The notes beneath the pieces are model-generated. The model had not been told where the DNA came from and made no database searches. It was given only the letters and a program-made list of their open reading frames with translations. From contig CAXUEX010000048.1 of NCBI GenBank assembly GCA_964250215.1, positions 1-18,447 of the forward strand: DNA of 18,447 bases. The letters are read 5' to 3'. Position 1 is the first letter of the stretch; each line of letters starts with the position of its first letter. This DNA is from DAIDJM01 sp964250215. GTDB lineage: Bacteria > Pseudomonadota > Alphaproteobacteria > Acetobacterales > Acetobacteraceae. The position numbers were made by a program, and so were the translations under genes. Shown here one piece after another: positions 6,439 to 12,603 of the stretch.

Positions 6439-7233
6439 CTACGCCCGCAACCGCCGCACCGGCAACCCGGCGCTGGCCAACGCCTGCTTGGCCTGGTCGA
6501 TCGTGAAGGTGCCGAAATGGAATACACTGGCCGCCAGCAGGGCCGTGGCGCCGGCCTGGGCGCCAGCCACGAAATGTGCCAGCGTGCCGACGCCGCCCGA
6601 GGCCACGATCGGCAGCCGCACCCGTGCGGCCACCGCGCGGATAAGATCGACATCGAAACCGTCGCCGGTGCCGTCGCGGTCCATGCTGGTGAGGAGGATT
6701 TCGCCGGCGCCGAGGCTTTCGGCCCGCGCGCACCAGTCCAGCGCATCCTGGCCCGCGGGCACGCGGCCGCCATGCGTGACGACTTCCCACGCGCTACCGC
6801 CTCGGGCGCGCGCATCGACCGCGACCACCACGCATTGGCTGCCGAATTTTCGCGCCGCTTCAGCAATAAGTTCGGGGCGCTGCACCGCGGCGGAATTGAG
6901 GCTGCATTTATCGGCGCCGGCGAGCAGCAGGCGGCGCATATCCTCGATGCTGCGGACACCGCCGCCGACGGTGAACGGCAGAAAAATGCGTTCGGCCGTG
7001 CGGCGCACCATGTCCAGCATGGTGTCGCGGTTCTCATGGCTGGCGCCGATGTCGAGGAACGCCAATTCGTCGGCGCCGGCCGCATCGTAGAGGCAGGCCT
7101 GCTCCACCGGATCACCGGCATCGCGCAGCGCGACGAAATTCACGCCCTTCACCACGCGGCCTTGGTGGACATCCAAGCAGGGAATGATCCGGAGTTTCAG
7201 GCCAGTTGCCAGTTTCCAGTTTCCAGTTGCCAA
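6439..7233 (-). CDS. hisF: Imidazole glycerol phosphate synthase, cyclase subunit
   Basis: HisF, with glutaminase HisH, forms imidazole glycerol phosphate and AICAR from PRFAR. The 264-residue reading is a TIM barrel with the catalytic Asp residues in PCLDVHQG (Asp21) and VAVDARARGG (Asp141), phosphate-binding VGGGVRS at 90-96 and SGGVGTL later. It is complete and about 10 residues longer than usual. The N-terminus is odd: there is no ATG or GTG in frame between an upstream in-frame TAG at 7237-7239 and the conserved LKLRIIPCLD. The possible starts are TTG 7233, inside a heptamer tandem repeat, or CTG codons nearer the core. TTG 7233 is taken provisionally. hisH and hisA are not in the window. 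The gene follows cfa by 34 bases. Confidence 0.93.
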   Translation of the reverse strand: MATGNWKLATGLKLRIIPCLDVHQGRVVKGVNFVALRDAGDPVEQACLYDAAGADELAFLDIGASHENRDTMLDMVRRTAERIFLPFTVGGGVRSIEDMRRLLLAGADKCSLNSAAVQRPELIAEAARKFGSQCVVVAVDARARGGSAWEVVTHGGRVPAGQDALDWCARAESLGAGEILLTSMDRDGTGDGFDVDLIRAVAARVRLPIVASGGVGTLAHFVAGAQAGATALLAASVFHFGTFTIDQAKQALASAGLPVRRLRA

Positions 7234-7236
7234 TTT
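7202..7236 (+). repeat. Tandem repeat, 7-bp unit x5, at the hisF start
   Basis: Five consecutive heptamers read CCAGTTG, CCAGTTT, CCAGTTT, CCAGTTG, CCAATTT. They cover the gap after cfa and the first codons of hisF. Because the period is 7, three units encode a 7-residue period (ATGNWKL-like) in the hisF frame. The repeat is less GC-rich than its surroundings. Confidence 0.9.
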
Positions 7237-7267
7237 CTAGAACGTATCGTTTTCCGAATCGGCGTTG

Positions 7268-8530
7268 CTAATTTCGCCGCAGGCTGGGCGGTTCGGGCCG
7301 GGTGTTGCTGCGCGCCGGTATCGGGATGCCGGCGTCGGACAGCATGTAGGCGCGCGTCAGCGGCACCGCTTCGTGGCGTGAAGCGAGCTGCATCTGCCAC
7401 ACCATGTGGCCGAGCCGGCGAAAGGTGAGCTCCGCGCCGGTGAGGTACAGCTCGAACATGCGGCAAAACCGCTCGTCGTACAGCGCCGCGATCGCGTCGC
7501 GGTTGGCGGCGAAGCGCCGGCGCCAGTGGCGAATGGTTTCGGCATAGTGCAGGCGCAGAATCTCGCAATCGGTGGCGATCAGGCCGCTGCGCTCCACGGC
7601 GGCGAACACTTCGGAGAGTGCCGGCGAATACCCGCCCGGGAAGATGTGCCGCGCGAGCCACGGATTGGTCACGCTCGGCCCGTCGCTGCGGCCGATCGCG
7701 TGGATCAGCGCGATGCCGTCCCGCTTCAGCAGCCGGCGGATGGCGGCGAAGAACTCGCCATAATGGCCGATGCCGACATGCTCGAACATGCCGATGGAAA
7801 CGATGCGGTCGAATCGGCCCAGCACCGTGCGGTAGTCCAGCATCTCGAAATGCACGCGGTTCGTCAGCCCTGCCGCCGCGGCGCGGGCGCGCGCCTCGGT
7901 GAGCTGTTCGGTGGAGAGCGTGATGCCGGTGACGCGCGCCTGGTAGTCGCGCGCCAGCGTGATCGCCATGCCGCCCCAGCCGCAGCCGATGTCGAGAATT
8001 TCCAGGTCCGGCCGGTCGATCGCAAGCTTGCCCGCGATGTGCCGCTTCTTCGCCGCCTGCGCCTGCTCCAGCGTCTCGTTACCCTCCGCGAAATAGGCGC
8101 AGGAATATTGTTTGTCACGATCCAGGAACAAGGAATATAGCCGCCCGTTCAGATCGTAATGGTGGCGGATGTTGGCCCGCGCGCGGGCCAGCGGGTTGTG
8201 CTGCGCGAAACCACGCAGGGAGCGGGCCAGCGCACGCCGCACCGCCACGCCGGGATGCCGGCCGCCTGACGCGACATTGAAGAACAGCAGATCGAGCAGC
8301 TCCTGCAGCGTGCAGTCGAGCGGCGCCAGCTCCTCATCGAGGTAGGCCTCGCCGAACGCGAATGCCGGGTTCAGCAGCAGACCGCGCACGCAACGCCAGG
8401 TGGCGATAGCAACGCCCGCCGCCGGGGTGGCATCCGGCCCGTAGCTCGCGAGCGACCCGTCGGGGAACCGCACCGTAAGGCGGCCGACCAGCACGAGCCG
8501 CCGCAATACGCTATCGAACAGACCCCGCAT
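7268..8530 (-). CDS. cfa: Cyclopropane-fatty-acyl-phospholipid synthase family methyltransferase
   Basis: The 420-residue protein has the CFA synthase order: an N-terminal lipid-binding domain (about 1-115), then the SAM methyltransferase domain with HHYDLNGRLYSLFLD near 123-137, the Cys-containing QYSCAYF at 141-147, ILDIGCGWGG at 178-187, GITLSTEQ near 202-209, EHVG at 250-253 and IFPGGYSP at 296-303. Such enzymes add a methylene bridge to unsaturated acyl chains of membrane phospholipids, usually in stationary phase or under acid stress. Close relatives make other methylated fatty acids, so the exact product is not certain. ATG 8530 follows a very strong GGAGGGGA. The gene lies 78 bp downstream of rplI, same strand, and 34 bp upstream of hisF. 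The last 15 or so residues, rich in Arg and Pro, look non-conserved. Confidence 0.92.
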   Translation of the reverse strand: MRGLFDSVLRRLVLVGRLTVRFPDGSLASYGPDATPAAGVAIATWRCVRGLLLNPAFAFGEAYLDEELAPLDCTLQELLDLLFFNVASGGRHPGVAVRRALARSLRGFAQHNPLARARANIRHHYDLNGRLYSLFLDRDKQYSCAYFAEGNETLEQAQAAKKRHIAGKLAIDRPDLEILDIGCGWGGMAITLARDYQARVTGITLSTEQLTEARARAAAAGLTNRVHFEMLDYRTVLGRFDRIVSIGMFEHVGIGHYGEFFAAIRRLLKRDGIALIHAIGRSDGPSVTNPWLARHIFPGGYSPALSEVFAAVERSGLIATDCEILRLHYAETIRHWRRRFAANRDAIAALYDERFCRMFELYLTGAELTFRRLGHMVWQMQLASRHEAVPLTRAYMLSDAGIPIPARSNTRPEPPSLRRN

Positions 8531-8608
8531 TCCCCTCCGCCCCGGTCCGGTTCGCTGCGTTGTAGCGCGGAATGCGGGGCCGGGTTAAGGCACGGGCGCG
8601 GAAGCGCG

Positions 8609-9178
8609 TTACGGGACGTCCGGCTGGGGCGCGTTCTCGAAGAAGGTGATGTCGGATTCCAGCGCCTCGGGCGCCTCGGCCGCCATACCCACCGCCTCGC
8701 CGCGCGCCTGGCGCTCGGCCTCCTCCGGGCTGCGCGCCACGTTCACGGTGATCTCCACCGGCACTTCCGGGTGCAGCACCACGCGCACCGGCGTGAGCCC
8801 CAGCGTTTTGATCGGGTGCGGCAGCACCACCTGCTGACGGTTGATCGTCAGGCCGCCCGCATTCGCGGCATCGGCGATGTCGCGGCTGGAAACCGAGCCA
8901 TACAGGCCGCCGCCCTCGCCGGCCTGGCGGATGATCACCACCGCCATGCCGCCAACGCGTTCGGCGATGCGCTCGGCTTCCTCGCGGCGCTTGAGGTTCT
9001 GCGCCTCGAGCTGCGCGCGCTGATCGGCGAAACGCTCCAGATTGGCCTTGCTGGCGCGGATGGCGCGGCCCTGCGGCAGCAGGAAGTTGCGTGCATAGCC
9101 GGGCTTCACGCGCACCGTGTCGCCCATCTGGCCCAGATTTTCCACCCGCTGCAGCAGGATCAGTTCAACGGCAGCCAT
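8609..9178 (-). CDS. rplI: 50S ribosomal protein L9 (bL9)
   Basis: The 189-residue protein begins with the bL9 signature: ELILLQRVENLGQMGDTVRVKPGYARNFLLP is present at residues 5-35 and reads as the canonical rRNA-binding N-domain. A long central helix (about 40-75, charged) follows, and the C-domain includes GGLYGSVSSRDIADA and VEITVNVARSPEEAERQARGE. The C-terminal extension is acidic and longer than in E. coli L9 (149 residues), as in many alphaproteobacteria. The ATG at 9178 follows GAGG, which overlaps the end of rpsR. It is the last gene of the rpsF-rpsR-rplI operon. Confidence 0.97.
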   Translation of the reverse strand: MAAVELILLQRVENLGQMGDTVRVKPGYARNFLLPQGRAIRASKANLERFADQRAQLEAQNLKRREEAERIAERVGGMAVVIIRQAGEGGGLYGSVSSRDIADAANAGGLTINRQQVVLPHPIKTLGLTPVRVVLHPEVPVEITVNVARSPEEAERQARGEAVGMAAEAPEALESDITFFENAPQPDVP

Positions 9179-9187
9179 GATGAAACC

Positions 9188-9463
9188 TCAGCTCACGATA
9201 TAGGGCAGCAGCGCCAGGAAGCGCGCGCGCTTGATCGCGTTGGCCAGCTCGCGCTGTTTCTTGGCCGAAACGGCGGTGATGCGGCTGGGCACGATCTTGC
9301 CGCGCTCGGAAAGGAAGCGGCTGAGCAGCCGCACATCCTTGTAATCGATCTTCGGCGCGTTCGGGCCGCTGAACGGGCAGCTCTTGCGGCGCCGGAAGAA
9401 GGGGCGGCGGGCCCCCACCGCGGCGCGGCGCGCGGCCGGGCCGATATCGGGATTGTCGGACAT
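9188..9463 (-). CDS. rpsR: 30S ribosomal protein S18 (bS18)
   Basis: The 91-residue protein has the S18 core: FFRRRKSCPFS, then IDYKDVRLLSRFLSERGKIVPSRIT and the basic C-terminal KKQRELANAIKRARFLALLPY. S18 binds S6 and the 16S rRNA platform. The single Cys in KSCPF fits the zinc-free type rather than the CxxC paralogue. The ATG at 9463 has a GAGGA Shine-Dalgarno that sits across the rpsF stop, with a gap of 4 bases between the two genes. Confidence 0.97.
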   Translation of the reverse strand: MSDNPDIGPAARRAAVGARRPFFRRRKSCPFSGPNAPKIDYKDVRLLSRFLSERGKIVPSRITAVSAKKQRELANAIKRARFLALLPYIVS

Positions 9464-9467
9464 GGGC

Positions 9468-9920
9468 TTATTCCTCGATCAGCTCGTCGCGGTCGCGGGC
9501 GCGGAATTCCTCGCGATCGTCGTAACCGCGCCGGGTGCGTCCGCTTTCAAACCGCCCGGCCGGCTTCGGCCCCTTAAAGCTGCGCTCGCGATCGTCGCTC
9601 TTGCGGGCGAGGATGGCCGAAGGCGCCTCGTCAATTGCACCGACGCGGATCGAGAGGTGGCGCAGGATGTCCTCGTTAAGCCCGAGCTGGCGCTCGATCT
9701 CGGCCAGGCTGGCCGGCTTCGCATCGAGCCCCAGCAACATGTAGTGGCCCTTGCGGTTCTTCTTGATCCGGTAGGCGAGCGAACGCAGCCCCCAGTATTC
9801 ACGCTTTTGAACCGCGCCGCCCTCGCCCTCAAGCTGGGTGGCGATCTGGTCGGCCACGGCCTCGACCTGCTGCTGCGTGACGTCGTTGCGCGCAATCAGC
9901 ACGCATTCGTATAGCGGCAT
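9468..9920 (-). CDS. rpsF: 30S ribosomal protein S6 (bS6)
   Basis: The 150-residue protein has the S6 fold (YECVLIARNDVTQQQVEAV, then YWGLRSLAYRIKKNRKGHYMLL and IERQLGLNEDILRHLSIRV, residues 4-94). S6 pairs with S18 on the 30S platform. The C-terminal 50 residues are highly charged (Arg, Asp, Glu) and probably disordered, longer than in E. coli, which instead has a glutamylated tail. ATG 9920 follows AGGGAG at good spacing. A GTG two codons upstream at 9926 is possible but less well placed. It heads the rpsF-rpsR-rplI operon. Confidence 0.96.
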   Translation of the reverse strand: MPLYECVLIARNDVTQQQVEAVADQIATQLEGEGGAVQKREYWGLRSLAYRIKKNRKGHYMLLGLDAKPASLAEIERQLGLNEDILRHLSIRVGAIDEAPSAILARKSDDRERSFKGPKPAGRFESGRTRRGYDDREEFRARDRDELIEE

Positions 9921-9933
9921 GTGCACTCCCTAT

Positions 9934-9999
9934 GGCTGGAGGCCCGAAATGGGCATAGCCCAGGCGATGCCGCGCCCAGGCAGGGAAGAACGCGGCATC
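9934..9999 (-). promoter_or_regulatory. Two candidate leader hairpins upstream of rpsF
   Basis: In the 147 bp before rpsF two inverted repeats are visible. GATGCCGCG at 9966-9974 pairs with CGCGGCATC at 9991-9999 around a 16-nt loop (9-bp stem). Downstream on the transcript, GGCT-AU-GCCC/GGGC-CUCC-AGCC forms an interrupted stem at 9934-9960. They could terminate the upstream gene or form an S6:S18-type autoregulatory leader. I cannot confirm the known S6:S18 binding motif by eye, and I see no convincing promoter here. Confidence 0.35.
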
Positions 10000-10067
10000 A
10001 AGCACATCGCGCGCCGGGCGGCAAGGCGTCGCTCGCTGGCGATCCGGCAATCCGAGCCGGTTACGCG

Positions 10068-11060
10068 CTAAGGCATATCCTCCACCGTCACTCGCGCCCG
10101 GCGCATCGACCACCCCATGACAGCGGGGGCGGCGCCGAAATGCAGCTCGGCGTTCAGGTGAAAGCCGGTCAGCCGGTAGTCGGCCGGGTCCGTGGAGGCG
10201 GTGGGCGATTGCCGCCGGAGCTGTTCCAGAGCGGCGGTGAAATTGCCTTGGGTGATGGCAAAATCGAAGTGCCGCCAGCCGCGCCAGGGCTGCGTCTGCC
10301 GCGTGGCGCTGCCGGGCAGCAGCGTCAGCCAGGGGCTGTCGGAATCGACGCGGCTGTTTGCCATGACGCTGCCGGAAGGCTGATCATAGGCGATGTGGCC
10401 AGGGCTATGGCCGCCGCGGCCGTTGAAGAACAGATTGCAGCCGTAGCTGACGCGGATGCCGGTGTGCATATCCTGAAAGCTCAGGTCGGCGCTGGCATGC
10501 ACCACGCTGCCAGCGATGTGGCCGTCGCGCGCCACGGGGATCTGCAGATCCAGCATCACGCGCACGGCCCGGCCCGGGCGGGAGAACGGCTGCAAATCCT
10601 GGCCGTGTGGCGCGCGGTATTCCGGCGTCACCATCATCTTGTCCTGCAGCGAGCCGGCCGGCAGGTCCTGGCTGTCGATATACGCGCCCACCGTGTCGCC
10701 GGCAGCCTGCGCGGTGCTGGCGCCGGGCGCATCGCGAAACCCAAGCTGATAACGCGCGAGCGGTCCGGGGGGGGTGAAGCCGGTCATCTGCCCGGCATCC
10801 CAGCTTGTCGGCACCAGCATACCGTCCGGCGTCGCGGGATTGGGTTGCCAGAGCAGGAGCTCGAAGCTGCCCACCGGCGGCGGGTGGTGCACGGCCTTCG
10901 GCACGAACAGGTGGCCGGCAATGCCGGAAAAGCTGGGCTGTTCAAAGAACACCTGCGTATCTGCGCTGGCCGGCCGGGCGGGCCAGAGCGCGGGCAGCAC
11001 CAGCCCCAGCCGCAGCGCCGTGGCGCGGATCGGGTTCGGTCGGCTCAGAAAACTCCACAT
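10068..11060 (-). CDS. Exported hypothetical protein, 330 residues
   Basis: I do not recognise the family. The protein starts at ATG 11060 after GGGAGA and carries a plausible Sec signal peptide: Arg residues near 11-17, a hydrophobic stretch to about 29, and an ASA|D cleavage site near 33. The mature part is rich in beta-prone and aromatic residues with few charged helices, for example QVFFEQPSFSGIAGHLFVP, MVTPEYRAPHGQDLQPFSRP and RVSYGCNLFFNGRGGHSP. It suggests a secreted or periplasmic all-beta protein, but I see no catalytic motif. It ends 147 bp before rpsF on the same strand and diverges from the MucR-like regulator, so it may be under that regulator's control. A frame to 11114 adds an unsupported N-terminus. 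Confidence 0.75.
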   Translation of the reverse strand: MWSFLSRPNPIRATALRLGLVLPALWPARPASADTQVFFEQPSFSGIAGHLFVPKAVHHPPPVGSFELLLWQPNPATPDGMLVPTSWDAGQMTGFTPPGPLARYQLGFRDAPGASTAQAAGDTVGAYIDSQDLPAGSLQDKMMVTPEYRAPHGQDLQPFSRPGRAVRVMLDLQIPVARDGHIAGSVVHASADLSFQDMHTGIRVSYGCNLFFNGRGGHSPGHIAYDQPSGSVMANSRVDSDSPWLTLLPGSATRQTQPWRGWRHFDFAITQGNFTAALEQLRRQSPTASTDPADYRLTGFHLNAELHFGAAPAVMGWSMRRARVTVEDMP

Positions 11061-11084
11061 GCGGCTTTCTCCCGTGCGGCCCGG

Positions 11085-11114
11085 ATATTTGGCCGAGGCG
11101 GGCCGTTGCCTCAA
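11085..11114 (-). promoter_or_regulatory. Possible sigma-70-like promoter for the exported protein gene
   Basis: On the minus strand, TTGAGG at 11114-11109 and AAATAT at 11090-11085 are separated by 18 bp. The predicted start would leave a leader of about 18-20 bases before ATG 11060. It lies in the 141-bp region shared with the divergent regulator gene. Confidence 0.4.
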
Positions 11115-11201
11115 CCCGCCGGCTTTGCTTTCTCCACGCGCTTGCTTCCGCGGCGCGCCAAGCGGTGCTTATGCTGCGGATGGGTGCATGACGAGGCCAG
11201 G

Positions 11202-11864
11202 ATGCCGAACGCCACGCCGACGCTGCTGGGGCTGACCACTCAAATCGTAACCGCGCATCTGCGCCGCACGCCGATGGCGCCCGGTGCGGTGCCGAAACTG
11301 ATCGGCCGCATCCACGCGGCCCTCGCCAGGGCCGCAATGCCCAAGCAGGCCGCCGAGCCCGCCGCTTCGCCGGCGGCGCCGAGCCGCACGGTGTTTCCCG
11401 ATTACATTCTTTGTCTGGAGGACGGCCGGAAGTTGAAAACGCTGAAACGCCATTTGCGCGGCACTTATGGGCTATCGCCCGAGCAGTATCGCGAGAAGTG
11501 GGGCCTGCCGCCGGATTATCCGATGGTGGCGCCGAACTATGCCGAGAGGCGCTCCAAACTCGCCAAGCAGCTTGGCCTGGGCAGGCGGAATGGCACAGGT
11601 CGGCCGCCGGCAGCCGTGCTGGAGAGCGTGGCGCCGCGGCCGCCCGAACCGCCGCAAGCCGAACCGCCACAAACCGACCCGCCGGCAGCCGAACCGCCGC
11701 GAGCCGAGCCGCCGCAAACCGGGCCGGCGCTGACAGCGGCTTCGGTATTCGCGCGGTTTCCGAAGGACGAGCTGGAGCCCGAGCCAGAGCCGGAGGCCGC
11801 GACGTCGTCGGCCCGCAAGCGCCAGCCTTTCGCAAAACAGCGGGCGCGGACGATGCAGCGATAG
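11202..11864 (+). CDS. MucR/Ros-family transcriptional regulator with variant zinc site and repeat tail
   Basis: Residues about 1-45 (LLGLTTQIVTAHL onward) and 66-128 form the MucR/Ros body. This includes FPDYILCLEDGRKLKTLKR, followed by the strongly conserved YREKWGLPPDYPMVAPNYAE at 96-115 and RRSKLAKQLGLG after it. In the classical Ros finger the ligands are two Cys and two His. Here only Cys71 and His84 remain, with Asp74 at the second Cys position and Tyr89 at the second His position. Asp substitution is known in some MucR-like proteins, so the fold probably stands without zinc, but metal loss is an inference. After residue 128 comes an unusual 90-residue tail with EPPxx repeats (148-172) and a basic end. 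Usual MucR proteins are 130-150 residues. ATG 11202 follows GAGG. Confidence 0.87.
   Translation: MPNATPTLLGLTTQIVTAHLRRTPMAPGAVPKLIGRIHAALARAAMPKQAAEPAASPAAPSRTVFPDYILCLEDGRKLKTLKRHLRGTYGLSPEQYREKWGLPPDYPMVAPNYAERRSKLAKQLGLGRRNGTGRPPAAVLESVAPRPPEPPQAEPPQTDPPAAEPPRAEPPQTGPALTAASVFARFPKDELEPEPEPEAATSSARKRQPFAKQRARTMQR
11646..11720 (+). repeat. 15-bp tandem repeat x5 within the regulator gene
   Basis: Five imperfect units of 15 bp (first unit GAACCGCCGCAAGCC) encode the pentapeptide series EPPQA, EPPQT, DPPAA, EPPRA, EPPQT. The copies differ at third positions, so the array is not recently duplicated. It codes for a rigid proline-rich linker. Confidence 0.92.
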
Positions 11865-11880
11865 CCGGCAGCCGGCGGAA

Positions 11881-12354
11881 TCAGCCGGGCGCAGCCGCCG
11901 CAAGGGCCGCCACCGGCAGGTCGCAGGCGTTGCTGCGGTGCGCATCGGCGGGGATGTCTGGCCGGGGATCGTCGGCCGGTGCCAGATAGTATAGGCGGAA
12001 ATCGTTGCCGGCCAGCGCCTGGAACACCTGCCCGTCCGGATCGGTGAGCGTGCCGCCGCCATCCACCACACGCTGCTCGGCACTGCCGTCCGGCCGGCGC
12101 AACGTGATCCGGCCGCACAGCGCATAGTCGTGGCGTGGCCCGTCGGACACCGAAACAGCCGCCTCGCCGCGCGGATGCGCCTGGTCCAGATGGAACCGCG
12201 CCACCTGATGGCCATCCACGAACAGCACGGTATCCTCGCTGATCTCGGCCGGATCGACGAGATCGAGCACCGTGAAGCGGGCGGCCGCGGCGGCGCCGGC
12301 AATCAGGCTGGCACCGAACGCGAGGCAGAGGCCGGTTCCGCCGGCGCGGATCAC
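11881..12354 (-). CDS. Small exported hypothetical protein
   Basis: I do not recognise this 157-residue protein. It has a signal peptide of about 24 residues (hydrophobic core LCLAFGASLIAGAAAA). The mature part is beta-prone and acidic: FTVLDLVDPAEISEDTVLFVDG and VFQALAGNDFRLYYLAPADD are recognisable elements. Cys80 and Cys144 could form a disulfide. The GTG start at 12354 overlaps the upstream stop codon as GTGA, so it is likely translationally coupled to the H-box protein gene and transcribed from the pheST direction. It converges on the MucR-like gene, with 16 bp between the ends. Confidence 0.75.
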   Translation of the reverse strand: MIRAGGTGLCLAFGASLIAGAAAAARFTVLDLVDPAEISEDTVLFVDGHQVARFHLDQAHPRGEAAVSVSDGPRHDYALCGRITLRRPDGSAEQRVVDGGGTLTDPDGQVFQALAGNDFRLYYLAPADDPRPDIPADAHRSNACDLPVAALAAAAPG

Positions 12355-12572
12355 GCGCCCCTACCCGCCAGCTCGCGCAGCCGCTCAGCCACCGTGTCGG
12401 CGCGATCGGCGGCCTGCCGCATGTTCGACAGCAGCTTGGCGAGCGGCGGGTTCGCCGCGCCATGCCGGTCGGCGAGTTCAAGGCAGCCATGCATGACCGT
12501 GAGCACGTTGGCGAGATCGTGCGCGAGGGCCCTGAGCGCGTCGGAAATCGGCGGTTCTTCGGTTTGCGCCAC
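12351..12572 (-). CDS. Orphan histidine-kinase H-box (DHp-like) small protein
   Basis: The 73-residue protein contains ALRALAHDLANVLTVMHG at 12-29, which resembles the H-box of hybrid histidine kinases (HDxxNxLT pattern), with His18 as the candidate phospho-acceptor. The rest is a helical hairpin partner ending in AERLRELAGR. There is no room for an ATPase domain, receiver or sensor, so it is a half-DHp at most. GTG 12572 follows AGAGGG. It lies 31 bp after pheT and overlaps the next gene as GTGA. It may be a phosphotransfer or dimer-partner protein, or the remnant of a kinase. I see no nearby kinase remains. Real gene status is supported by the ribosome-binding site and conserved motif. Confidence 0.68.
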   Translation of the reverse strand: MAQTEEPPISDALRALAHDLANVLTVMHGCLELADRHGAANPPLAKLLSNMRQAADRADTVAERLRELAGRGA

Positions 12573-12603
12573 GCTGCCGCCCTCTTTGTTTCCTGTAAGA
12601 TCG

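Noticed and set aside
8531..8608. The rplI-cfa gap, considered as a terminator site.
   Set aside because: Only a 4-bp GCGC palindrome is visible, with no T-run and no convincing stem.
9921..11201. Upstream extension of the MucR-like frame into the rpsF leader and across the exported-protein gene.
   Set aside because: The homologous region starts at ATG 11202 with GAGG. The extension is antisense to another gene and shows no domain.
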